Shown: positions 34,965-44,455 of the stretch, piece after piece
Layout of the letters: each line of letters begins with the position of its first letter
How positions within the stretch are numbered: the first letter of the stretch is position 1
Position numbers and translations under genes: made by a program
Origin: Coprinus comatus
Lineage: Eukaryota; Basidiomycota; Agaricomycetes; Agaricales; Agaricaceae
DNA: 64,000 nucleotides
Assembly (NCBI GenBank): GCA_034638255.1
Contig: JAWPGT010000093.1
Span: 1 to 64,000 of the forward strand
Direction of reading: 5' to 3'
The notes under the pieces: generated by a model
What the model saw: the letters and a program-made list of their open reading frames with translations, nothing else
Told to the model about the DNA's origin: nothing
The model's database searches: none

Positions 34965-35175
34965 GTGTAGTTTGATGGGTGTGATTACATAAGGAAGAGA
35001 CCGATCCGTGGGAAGTCCCTGTCCTGTCTTTATGTTCCTTGACATCGTCAGCATCTGTGATTATATGCACGTTTTTTTTCAGCTTTGGGTCTGTGCTTTC
35101 TAGGCTCCTTGTCACATTACACCCGCGAGTACGCCCCAGTATCTGATGGCCATATTTGACTACCTCGCAGCTTTC
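34965..35175 (-). repeat. Decayed gene-like repeat, copy R5 (tail only)
   Basis: Reverse complement matches the tail of R1, R2 and R4: CCTAGAAAGCACAGACC, GTGCATATAATCACAG, and GGGACTTCCCACGGAT before CACACCCATC. It is more diverged than R4. No coding frame of note. Confidence 0.4.
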
Positions 35176-35388
35176 AACATTCCGTAACAACAATATCTGT
35201 GCTCAGAGAAGCATAATCCTCTACATGTTTTGCGTGCGGCTGCGTCTCCGTCGAGCCCATCTCTTGGCACAGAGCCGGTGTGGGTGCCTACTTCATGTCC
35301 CGGGGTTCTTGTGTCTATTATTCGGTGCTTTTACTTGTTCTCAGCTGAGCTTGTGACCTAGAACCATTCGATCAGCTAGAGGGTGTGC

Positions 35389-35474
35389 TACGGAGAAGTC
35401 TTACACGTTGTATATGTATGTTGATGTTGGGAAGGACTGTGATCCATCGATACCGATAGACACCAAGAATAAAA
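35389..35474 (+). promoter_or_regulatory. Promoter elements of copy 11
   Basis: TACGGAGAAG (one change from TGCGGAGAAG) at 35389-35398, ATCGATACCGAT at 35446-35457 (one change from the palindrome), and AATAAAAGC at about 35467-35475. Order and spacing are as in the other type I copies. Confidence 0.5.
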
Positions 35475-35536
35475 GCCTCAACGGCCTAGCGACTCCTCGC
35501 CAACATCAGAACATTATCATCTCAGTCCAATTAACA

Positions 35537-36443
35537 TTTCACGTCTATTTCGTTGGAATTGGTGATAGTAGCGCGATTTACACTTTGAATAGTCCTTTAG
35601 TAAGTCGTACGCTTTCTACCACTAGTTCACTGACTTCGAACGTTGATCATTTGAATAAAGTACCTGGTCACCTTTTCTTCACGTTCGGAGGCTGATAACT
35701 GGTGGAGGGCTACTAAACTTTCATCCCCCAATGGATCAGCCCTTCGTCGCTTCAGTCCACAATTCATCATGGCGCCATTACCGAATATCCAAGATGGATG
35801 GAAGTGTTTTATTCAAACGTTGAAAGACAATTTTAATCCGCGGAAAGCACTTGGTGCTGTATCGGATCCTCGTCCAGACCATTTGAACGGTGAAGAGTGC
35901 GTGCACAAGTCACACTATCATGTCCCATTTTTCTTTTTGTTCTCTAATTTCTTTTTGCCACTTGTACATAGGTATTATATTCGTTCTGCTACAACACTAC
36001 ACCGATACTGGTTCCTTCGTGAAGAATATCTGTCGGCTCTGGATATAATTCCAGATTCGAAACCATATTCAACCGATACTTCCCCAACCCGATTCATAAT
36101 CAAACGCACAAATGAGCTACCGTACGAATGTAGAGATGATGAAGATATACTTATAAGTGAAGATGACGTCGAAATATTCGTGGCCCCTATTTGGCTTGGT
36201 GAATTGCCGATGCAACTTGTAATGACTCCATTGAGTTTTCCAAATGATAGGGGTATAGTGGAAGCTTTTCGAATTACGACCGTTGCTGGTATTCCATCGC
36301 ATTTTCGGAACATGGAGTTGAGGAGTAGCTTTAAGCTTGGTTGGTTTGAAAAGGGGTTTTATATTTCGAATAGCTCTTCACAGCAGAGGAAGGATGTCTC
36401 TGTTGCTCCTGGTAAAGGTCAAAGATGGGAGTTGGTACGATAG
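35537..36443 (+). pseudogene. Unassigned family, copy 11 (type I), start region replaced
   Basis: Family similarity starts at FHVYFVGIGD (35537) and exon 1 ends at 35599; exons 2 (35661-35896) and 3 (35972-36443) are fully open. Exon 2: YLVTFSSRSEADNWWRATKL, APLPNIQDGWKCFIQTLKD, DPRPDHLNG. Exon 3: YYIRSATTLHRYWFL, PTRFIIKRTNELPYE, DEDILISEDDVEIFVAP, FKLGWFEKGF and final GQRWELVR. The usual MSHGPGL is missing: the sequence before FHVYF reads SVQLT with no ATG. The next upstream in-frame ATG (35414) lies above the palindrome and TATA-like box and is unlikely to be used; an internal ATG at 35769 would give a truncated protein. Intron 2 (75 nt) is stop-free and a multiple of three. It is a recent start-loss allele or uses a start that I cannot see. 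Confidence 0.6.
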
Positions 36444-36871
36444 TTATTTAGTATGTAGTAACTCCGTCGTTTGTGTCGAGTATAGCTGACTGCAATTTGA
36501 TTGATAAGTAATGATATATTTCTAAGCTTGTTTTCTGGAAAAAGTTGATAATTGCTGTTCAAATATGTTATTCATGTTATATGTAGCATTTACTCGGATC
36601 CTACGTGCGATTACCTGATAACTGCCTGATAATAAAATATACACAACCCTGACAGAGGTGAAGAGTAAAATCGGTAAATGCCGGGTAATTAGTAGGACAC
36701 GCAATTGGTTGTTTTGCCCATCGTCCACATAAAACACGTCCACATCTTACTATCAACAAAATCTTGGACCTCTTAGCAGCCCTAATCCCTTGTGTTATAA
36801 GAAGTTATGAATGAACAGTACTTTCTTCCACCCTCTCACTACATACGCGACAAACGACCAGTGCTCACAAC

Positions 36872-38620
36872 ATGTCTAATCCAAACAAGAACTGTGTTAC
36901 CCTCCTTAACTCAGGAATTTCACAACGGTCTCTGGCAAATCTTGCCACTGTTCAAGCTCAAGCCGAGTATCTCCAAGCCTTGATCAAGGCCATCTCAGCA
37001 CAACGGTCATTTTTGTTAACAAGAACCAACGACGAAATCTCGGCAACAAAGGACATCCCAGCCGAAGTACTCTCCATCATTTTCCATCTCGCCTGCCAGC
37101 CTCCGGAGTTTCTCAGTAAACTTCAAGGAACCCCAACCAATAATATCCCTACCACTTTTCCATCCCTTCTAGCATGTGTATCGTCTGATTGGCGAGATGT
37201 AGTATATGATACTCCACAATTATGGACATTCATGCAGGCTGAAGTTGATGATGAAAACGTAGCTTGTGTCGCTTCTCGTCTTCTACGGTATTCACATAAG
37301 TCTGGAGCATTAGGAGGCACTGTCGATCTAGACTTCCAGAAACAGATGTTTACCAATTGTGGACGCAAAGCGAGACGGATGGAAAAGCGGCAGTCCCAAT
37401 TACATGGTCTCTATTACCCGGATTGCGAAGACATAGTAGTTGATCAAAATGACCATGAATATCTGGAACCTATCAGGAAGGTCATCTTCGATGAGAACCC
37501 AGAGAAATTTCGCGAAATTCGGTTATTCAATGCACCTATGGAATGGTTTATTGATGCTAGGACGGTTTTTTGTGCTAAATTTAGCCTTCTCGAGGCGATT
37601 TATTTTTCTTGGATGTATCACTATCCACAAACAGAAGATGCAGTCCACAACTTCCAGTTTGATTTTGGCGCTTTGCTAAATCTGAAGGAGGTTTTTATAT
37701 TTGGTTTCCCTTCAAAATGCATCCCGGCGCCTCATTTCATCGTTTCAGACACTATCACAGTCCTTCATCTTTCCGAGATTGACTACAATACCTGCGTAAC
37801 CGTTCTACTCAATCTCCAACGCCTTCGTACAATCTCCATGATGCGACCAGTGACTCGAAACTACCATGAAGACTACATCATCCAGCCAAATCCAATAGCA
37901 GGTCTCACTATCCAGTTGCCAAATCTCGAAACCTTTGAATGGACCTTTCCCGATGTCGATTCGGTTTGGAATTATGAAGTTCTCAAAATCCTTCCAATAT
38001 TGTATATTCCTTCCATCTGTACCATCACCCTCCATCAGCCTTGGAATCCGGGTTTTAAGTATGTTTCAGGACTAGGAAGATTTCTTAATCGTTTACCCAG
38101 TTCATGTCATTCTATGACATTGGTTACGAATTACTTCCACTCGAATCACGCGATACATTTCACCATTGGAAGAACTTTGCTTGTTATCCCAACTACTGTT
38201 TCTCAGATTGAATTAAGGAGTTCGTGTTTGGGCTTCGCGAACTCTGTTGGCGATTATACTAGTCTTCTTAGTGACCCACTAAGGGGGCTTAGTAGAATAA
38301 CCAAGGTATCGGTCGTTAAAGACAGTAGATGTTGGGGAAATCCATATGGTGCAAATTGTATGCAACAACAGGTTGGATATCTTCAAGCCAGTGACCGATG
38401 TGCGTATCCCGTGTTTGATTCGTCGAAATTTTTAAAAGCTATGAAGAAAAGAGTTCATTTTGGGTTGGGAGAAAGCAGGTTTGAGATCGAGTATCAAACT
38501 AGTCTTACTGGTTTGGTTGAATGGAAGGAAGAGGATAAGGAAGGTTTGAGGAAACTGGTTGAACAAAGTGGACTTGAAGCTGAAGTTGTGGAAGATGGGA
38601 AACGTGTTGAGTGGCTTTGA
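36872..38620 (+). CDS. F-box protein, tandem paralogue 1
   Basis: Single exon, 582 aa. An N-terminal helix (about 20-50) is followed by an F-box-like segment at about 58-80 (ATKDIPAEVLSIIFHLAC) and SSDWRDVVYDTPQLW at about 105-119, the typical agaricomycete F-box start. The rest resembles the degenerate leucine-rich region of such proteins (LHLSEIDYNTCVT, FEWTFPD, LNRLPSSCHSMTLV). It ends GKRVEWL. The likely role is substrate choice in an SCF ubiquitin ligase; the substrate is unknown. These families are greatly expanded in mushrooms. About 375 bp before the second paralogue, same strand. Confidence 0.85.
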   Translation: MSNPNKNCVTLLNSGISQRSLANLATVQAQAEYLQALIKAISAQRSFLLTRTNDEISATKDIPAEVLSIIFHLACQPPEFLSKLQGTPTNNIPTTFPSLLACVSSDWRDVVYDTPQLWTFMQAEVDDENVACVASRLLRYSHKSGALGGTVDLDFQKQMFTNCGRKARRMEKRQSQLHGLYYPDCEDIVVDQNDHEYLEPIRKVIFDENPEKFREIRLFNAPMEWFIDARTVFCAKFSLLEAIYFSWMYHYPQTEDAVHNFQFDFGALLNLKEVFIFGFPSKCIPAPHFIVSDTITVLHLSEIDYNTCVTVLLNLQRLRTISMMRPVTRNYHEDYIIQPNPIAGLTIQLPNLETFEWTFPDVDSVWNYEVLKILPILYIPSICTITLHQPWNPGFKYVSGLGRFLNRLPSSCHSMTLVTNYFHSNHAIHFTIGRTLLVIPTTVSQIELRSSCLGFANSVGDYTSLLSDPLRGLSRITKVSVVKDSRCWGNPYGANCMQQQVGYLQASDRCAYPVFDSSKFLKAMKKRVHFGLGESRFEIEYQTSLTGLVEWKEEDKEGLRKLVEQSGLEAEVVEDGKRVEWL

Positions 38621-38995
38621 GTTGGCTTCCTTTTTGGTATGATTATTGTTTCTGCTTTATCTCTTGTAGTTCTTCGAGAGGTTGAAGAGAATGTTTGTTA
38701 TCTAGTAGACTATTCACATGACTCATGGAGTCGTTTTGTTATATTTTTGATTATACTCTTATTATGATTTGATGGTGATTCTTGTTGACAATTATACAAT
38801 AGGGATACTTGTTCGTTAAATGTCGAGTTCAGTGTTCAAGTTCGGTATTGAACAATTGAATATAGCCTTTTGTATTGTGATCTCACTCACAAAAAGGTCT
38901 TGGACCATTTGTCTTATAACCTCACAGAACTATTGATATTGAAACTTTAAGCTTAGACCTATCTGTTATACCAATCAGATCCACACAAAACGCAA

Positions 38996-40822
38996 ATGGA
39001 TCCTTATTTGACCTGCGTCCCTGCACTTGATTGCGATTATAAAATCATGAGAGTGAATGATAGAAGGGAATACGATCACTCTAAGATGCATCTTCCCACC
39101 TTTACACTGTATACAAAATCAAAAGAAAAAGCAAAGAAATATCTCAAATCCACAGCCCAGCGCCACTCAAATTCATCCGTCACCGACGTTCCATACATTA
39201 CGGTCCCTACAGAGTCCGAGCATTATCAGGCCCTCATCAAGAAAGACGCAGCAAAACGAAACGCCTGGTTGTCAATGATCGATGGCGATAAATACTCAGC
39301 AACTAAAGACATTCCAGAGAAGATACTCTCCGTTATTTTCTGTTTCGCCTGTGGCCCCTTCGAACCGGACTTTCTTCATAAACCTCAAAAAGCTCCATCT
39401 CATCGTAGTGGCCATAGGGCTCATCCCGCCGTCTTGGCCGCCGTGTCATCTCGCTGGCGAGCTGTAGTAAATGCAACTCCACGATTGTGGTCCTTCATCG
39501 GAGCAGAGGTTAATAATAGGAATGTGCCTCGGGCTGTCTCACTGCTGCGCCGTTGTTTAGATAAGTCCAAAGATCTTAGCGTCGCTGTGGATTTGGACTT
39601 TCAGAAACAGTTGTTAATCAATTGTGGATTCTGGAATGAGAGGTTCGCAAATGGACTCGTCTACCACCCCTATGGTGAAACACTTCCTCACTTGAATAGC
39701 GTTGGAGCACTACAACCTCTACACAGTTTTATCGTTGACAATCTCTCAGAAAGAGTTCGAACAATTCGTTTGTTCGATGCTCCTTTGCACTGGTTCCAGA
39801 AATCGAACTCCTTATTCAATGATAGGTTCATTCTGCTAGAGGCCATATTTTTGTCCTGGAAGTACATGGAGAATGCGACGGATTTCCGATTAGATCTCAG
39901 TTGCTTGCCAAAGCTGAAAGAAGTCTTTCTATTTGGCTTCTCAAGTCAACACGTGATGGAATTCATCGTGCCAACTACTCTCACAATCCTTCATCTTTCT
40001 CAAATTGACTACAACGCTTGCGTTACATTTTTACCACATTGCAAAAACCTTCGTTCATTCTCTATGACGCGCCCACTCACTCCGACTCGAAGTACCTGGG
40101 AAAACACAATATCAAGGATAAGCCCATTGGAACTGACGTACCTCGAAGATTTTGAATGGACATTTCCCCAAACATCGGACAATAATATGACATTCCTTGA
40201 AATATTTGCTTTGTTAAGCACTCCTTCGCTTCGAAAACTTGCCCTCCATGAACCTTGGGGTACTGTTGGTCTTGATACTGGGCTCCACCAATTCCTTGAT
40301 CGTTTACCAGACTCATGTCAGTCAATTACCTTGGTCGCAACCCTTATTCATCCGGTACCCTTATATCGTATCGTGGATACTTTGATTCACATACCAACCA
40401 CTGTATCTCAGGTTGAGCTGAGAATCGGATGTATGTGTCTTGCAAATTCCGTTTGGGGCGCTGGATATAAAGACGAAAATGGAAACACTTCAAAACCTGA
40501 GAACATGTTCGAATGTTATAAAATTACCAAAATATCAGTCATTAAAGAGGGTCGATTTGGGGGAAATGCTCGTTCAATTCATGTACAAGATCCTCAATTT
40601 TGTGAAGGTCGATCTTTCAGCACCTTGGAATTCTTCAAAGTTATGGAGAGTAGAGCGTCCTTGGGACAGAAAACATCACAGAAGGTTTCTCTGGAGTACG
40701 ATACTAGTATTACAGGTTTTATTAAATGGAAGGAATATGAGAAGGAGGGGTTAAGAGGGGTGATTGTAGGTGGCCTTGATCTAGAGATTTTGGAGGATGG
40801 GAAACAGGTTTCGTGGCTTTGA
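38996..40822 (+). CDS. F-box protein, tandem paralogue 2
   Basis: Single exon, 608 aa, co-linear with paralogue 1 after a longer N-terminus (about 40 extra residues). F-box segment at about 101-120 (SATKDIPEKILSVIFCFAC), then SSRWRAVVNATPRLW. Further shared blocks include VAVDLDFQKQLLINCGF, LHLSQIDYNACVTFL, FEWTFPQ, FLDRLPDSCQSITLV and final GKQVSWL. Clear tandem duplicate of 36872-38620, diverged to roughly half identity by eye. Same expected SCF role, unknown target. Confidence 0.85.
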   Translation: MDPYLTCVPALDCDYKIMRVNDRREYDHSKMHLPTFTLYTKSKEKAKKYLKSTAQRHSNSSVTDVPYITVPTESEHYQALIKKDAAKRNAWLSMIDGDKYSATKDIPEKILSVIFCFACGPFEPDFLHKPQKAPSHRSGHRAHPAVLAAVSSRWRAVVNATPRLWSFIGAEVNNRNVPRAVSLLRRCLDKSKDLSVAVDLDFQKQLLINCGFWNERFANGLVYHPYGETLPHLNSVGALQPLHSFIVDNLSERVRTIRLFDAPLHWFQKSNSLFNDRFILLEAIFLSWKYMENATDFRLDLSCLPKLKEVFLFGFSSQHVMEFIVPTTLTILHLSQIDYNACVTFLPHCKNLRSFSMTRPLTPTRSTWENTISRISPLELTYLEDFEWTFPQTSDNNMTFLEIFALLSTPSLRKLALHEPWGTVGLDTGLHQFLDRLPDSCQSITLVATLIHPVPLYRIVDTLIHIPTTVSQVELRIGCMCLANSVWGAGYKDENGNTSKPENMFECYKITKISVIKEGRFGGNARSIHVQDPQFCEGRSFSTLEFFKVMESRASLGQKTSQKVSLEYDTSITGFIKWKEYEKEGLRGVIVGGLDLEILEDGKQVSWL

Positions 40823-40949
40823 GTTCCATTATGTTGTATATGTTTCTTGGTTTTACCTACAGGATAATAAATGATCTCATGAAGCCTTGTACCCATGTAA
40901 AGACTCGCGATGTTCTATGAGCATAGTAGAAATAGCACAAGGTTTAGGT

Positions 40950-41180
40950 TCATCAGGTTGTCTCCTTCTCTGCTGTCACTGGGATAAATCTGGAGTTCTT
41001 GGGGTCACCATTGCTTTAAACTTTGAGAAGTACATTCTAATCAATTACTTATATGAAACGAGGTGGGGTGCAATCGCTCAGGCCGAACCGCATCACGTCT
41101 ATTATGCAAACTTTGAAATTGCTGATAGTGATGATGAGAATGAGAAACGGGGTGATTGGAACCTGTCAGTGTATGCATAA
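40950..41180 (+). pseudogene. Fragment of a third F-box paralogue
   Basis: A plus frame contains CHWDKSGVLGVTIALNFEK followed by YILINYLYETR and DSDDENEKR. It aligns with the VDLDFQKQ..NCG segment of both full paralogues (LDKSKDLSVAVDLDFQKQ in the second). No F-box or C-terminal part is found, so only the middle of the gene survives, 130 bp beyond paralogue 2. Confidence 0.6.
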
Positions 41181-41455
41181 CTTTATTTCATTTGGATGCT
41201 GTGCAATTCCCGAAGTTATTTTTGAGTGCGCAGCGATGGCCGCTAGGTATACTATGCACTGTGCCAGTGACTTGGTAATCCACACAGATTATCAAGTGCT
41301 AGCAAGTATTTATCCAAGCTTTACTTTGCTCGTGAGTGTGGGTCTCAGAGTAAAGTTTAGGCATGTACTCGATAATTCAGTTAGATTATCGAGTCACCCA
41401 CGCAGTGTATGGTCGGTGGGAGTCAGTCACGAGCACCAAACTTAATATATAATTA

Positions 41456-41714
41456 GACGAGCCATAGTATTGGAATATGAGCCTAGGCCCAACGAAGACA
41501 TCCTCGTTGCTGAAGACTATGTCAACATTCTCATGTGGGGCAGAGAAGAAGTCATTAAATGGCGCAAGTCAGGAGATAATAGAATAGACTTGTATTGTGA
41601 AAAAGGTTCATCGCCAGAAAAAGAAAATGAAAGATTTAAACCCTCTTCTTTACTGATGGAATGCCCACGGGGAGGTATTGGAGAAATGGAGAATCTTGGC
41701 AATTTGTTGTTTAA
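41456..41714 (+). pseudogene. Unassigned family, copy 12 (type II), exon 3 fragment
   Basis: Reads LEYEPRPNEDILVAEDYVNI, VIKWRKSGDNRIDLY and ENERFK, aligning with exon 3 of type II copies. A one-base change after ERFK moves the rest (FFTDG...RYWRNGESWQFVV to TAA at 41712-41714) into the next frame. No exon 1 or 2. It lies 119 bp from the left LTR of the gypsy element. Confidence 0.7.
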
Positions 41715-41832
41715 TGTCATGTGCTAGTGTGCTGAGTGATATTTTTTGTCAAATTGACACTATATACACGGCCTAGGACGCTCGATCAGGAGTCGGGCAG
41801 CAATATCATCTAAAATGTCATAAGGGAGTTTT

Positions 41833-42363
41833 TGTTACGGTTTCATATTTATCACGACTAATCATTAGAACTAATGATGGACGATAGTGTACTTTCTCTT
41901 CATCTGTTTTACATAGCCTTGGACTGATGTTTCATATAGCCTCGGACTAGTACTTTCTACAGACTTCCACTTGTCGTTTCACTTATCGTTTCAGCTGTAG
42001 ATAGTTTCACTCTCCTGTCTCACATGTATCAAGCATAGCCTACAACCTGTACTCGTAGTTGTATAAATACATGGACAGCGACAGAGATTAAGCTCGAGCT
42101 TAATACTCTCTTGTTCTTCTGTTCTTCTTGCTTTCATTGTTCTGCCTCTACCTTGTTAGCCCTAGAACTTGGAGTCAGCTCTAACTCTTGCACGAACGGC
42201 TTACTAGTAAGGAACACCTGTGATCTACAGTCTGCGTACTGTGGAGGTCGTCCCCTGAAAGTAGTCTCAGTCTGAGTAGACGTTCTCCTCCTACGAGCAT
42301 CTTGAAGAGATCCATCGTAGCATCGTCTATACCGAAATGGAGGTATAGGCAAGATCGATAACA
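41833..42363 (+). repeat. Left LTR of the gypsy element
   Basis: TG...CA ends; TATAAATA promoter box at 42062-42069, followed by an AGATTAAGCTCGAGC stretch near the likely transcription start. Matches 50304-50835 along its whole length. Confidence 0.92.
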
Positions 42364-42596
42364 TTGTATTAAGCTACAACTCGACGAATCCCTAACCAGG
42401 ATATCTGTCATCGTCTTCCTCCGCGAACCTCTAACCCAGGTCTCTGCACTCGTCACCCTCCCCAACCCAACTCCGTGCGAACTCCTAACCAGAGTCTCTG
42501 CAAACCTTTGCTTTTATTCCTTTGACAACCGCCTAACCCGCAACCGTCATTATTTGGAAAATTAGCACCAACCTCCACGCATAGGATCAAGATCCG

Positions 42597-42745
42597 GGCT
42601 GATAACATACCTCGCCGTCGAGCAGGACTACCTTAAGCAAGTAGTGGCTGATAACATACCTTGCCGTCGAGCAGGTCTACCTTAAGCAAGTAGTGGCTGA
42701 GAACATACCCTCTTAAAGAAGAAGGGCTGCCTTTAGCAAGCAGCA
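42597..42745 (+). repeat. Three-fold tandem repeat in the gypsy leader
   Basis: A unit of about 49 bp beginning GGCTGATAACATACC and ending CTTAAGCAAGTAGT occurs twice nearly perfectly (42597, 42646), and a third diverged unit (GGCTGAGAACATACCCTC ... CTTTAGCAAGCAG) follows. It sits directly before the open gag frame and might be an RNA packaging or translation signal. Confidence 0.75.
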
Positions 42746-44455
42746 CCCCAAGTTTCCACAATTGCCTCCCACCGAATTTCCTCTTCCACCCCTTCGTCTT
42801 CCAGACAACCACCCAACCCTCCTCCCATATCAAGAGACGCAAACGAACAAGAACTAGTTGATCTCTTTGACTCCGCCGTACGAATCCCAGAGGTCAGCAC
42901 AACCTTTGGAACTCCTTCAGTCAGGAGGTACCTTCCACCAGGAGTCAAACTCTCAAACGATCAGCAAATTTGTATCACTGATACCTGGAAACGATTCAAA
43001 GAACTCAACGAAAAAGGAAGTTCTCAAATCGCCGCCGATATCCACTACATCTTCCGTTTCCTACTACCCTACAAATCCACCTCTCTCCTTATCCAAGTCA
43101 ACACCTACGAACTATACCTAGTAGTCGACAACCTTTATCAACCAACCGTCAGCAACCCTGATCTCATTACCAATATCGAAGTCAACGCAGCACAAACATC
43201 ATTCGATAGCAGAGAACTTGCAAACCTCAGGAACGCAATCCGTGATAAAGTCACTGCTCTAGACCTATTCCCTACACCATCACCTATCCGAACTCACCCC
43301 CCTGCCAACCCATTTGGAACCAATCCCAATCCTTCCACACCCGACGACGCTTCTATCCACTCAGTTTCCCAAAACCACTCTTGTGCTCAATCACCTACAC
43401 CCAGAAACCCAGCTCGTCCTCCCTCCAGAATGACCGACCAACCTACCGAAGAAAACTACAATGGAAAGTTCGATATCCCAATCGAAAAGTTTGATGGAAA
43501 ACCCATCCATTATGAGAATTGGAAAGATAGCATCATTCTTGCCTTACAATCGAAACCCAAATACTTTCGAAACGGTGCTATCCAAACAGAACAAGCCATA
43601 CCAGTTGTTCTCCAATTATTAACTCATGGGAGTTGTGGTCATTTCCGAAGGCAATATTTGAGTTCTCATAGAGGAGAAGAAGCAGGAACATATAGATATG
43701 GAACATGGCACGATTTCATCACAAGTCTTGACCGAGCTTTCCAACCCCATGCTGAAGCTGCTGATGCTCGCAACAAGCTCAAGACTTATTGCATGCTTCC
43801 TTGGCAAAATATGGAAGATCATGTTAATAATGTCAAGCAACTCCTTGATTTGGCTGGAATTGACAACGACGCCTACAAAGTTGATTCATTCCGTTCTACA
43901 CTCCCTCCGAAAATCCGAGAAGCCATTGCTCTTCGCTACCCTCAACCAACTACATTCGATGAATGGACTACCATTGCCACCCAACTTGATCAAGCTATCC
44001 GTCAGATCAACCACAAACCCCGTCCTCCAAAAAGCTATCAGAAACACAACTTCAACATCTCCAAGCTACCCCAAGGAGAACCAATGGAGATTGATGCTGC
44101 TGGACGATATGATGATGATGAATATGAAGAAGTCGGAATCCCAGATTTTGACTCTTCCGATTCAGAAGAATCTGACGAAGAAAACGAAGCTGAATTAATT
44201 CTTGGAATGGTCCTCACGGAACAACAAAAGGAATGTCGTAGCCGAGGTGTCTGCTTCTCTTGTGGAAATGCTGGACATTTCTTCCGAGAATGCCCCAAAC
44301 GTCAATCCTCCTCCTCCAAACCCCGCAACAAGAAATCATCCTCATCAAACAGACCTTTCAAAAAGAAGAAGAAGAACAATGGAATTGACAAATTCCGTAG
44401 CTTCATGAAAGTGGCATCAACACTGATTGAAGATGAAGAAGATTTGAATTTTTAG
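42737..44455 (+). CDS. gag: Gag of the gypsy element (first ATG at 43430)
   Basis: From ATG 43430 the ORF encodes 341 aa: a capsid-like retrotransposon gag domain (HDFITSLDRAFQPHAEAADA, then MLPWQNMEDHVNNVKQLLD), an acidic stretch, and a CCHC knuckle (CFSCGNAGHFFREC). The same frame is open upstream back to a TAG at 42734-42736, adding about 230 codons with protein-like composition (TWKRFKELNEKGSSQIAADI) but no ATG. Either a non-AUG start or splicing of the leader would be needed to use it; otherwise it is a former N-terminal region. The frame ends AAT TTT TAG at 44453-44455. Confidence 0.88.
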   Translation, partial: QAAPQVSTIASHRISSSTPSSSRQPPNPPPISRDANEQELVDLFDSAVRIPEVSTTFGTPSVRRYLPPGVKLSNDQQICITDTWKRFKELNEKGSSQIAADIHYIFRFLLPYKSTSLLIQVNTYELYLVVDNLYQPTVSNPDLITNIEVNAAQTSFDSRELANLRNAIRDKVTALDLFPTPSPIRTHPPANPFGTNPNPSTPDDASIHSVSQNHSCAQSPTPRNPARPPSRMTDQPTEENYNGKFDIPIEKFDGKPIHYENWKDSIILALQSKPKYFRNGAIQTEQAIPVVLQLLTHGSCGHFRRQYLSSHRGEEAGTYRYGTWHDFITSLDRAFQPHAEAADARNKLKTYCMLPWQNMEDHVNNVKQLLDLAGIDNDAYKVDSFRSTLPPKIREAIALRYPQPTTFDEWTTIATQLDQAIRQINHKPRPPKSYQKHNFNISKLPQGEPMEIDAAGRYDDDEYEEVGIPDFDSSDSEESDEENEAELILGMVLTEQQKECRSRGVCFSCGNAGHFFRECPKRQSSSSKPRNKKSSSSNRPFKKKKKNNGIDKFRSFMKVASTLIEDEEDLNF

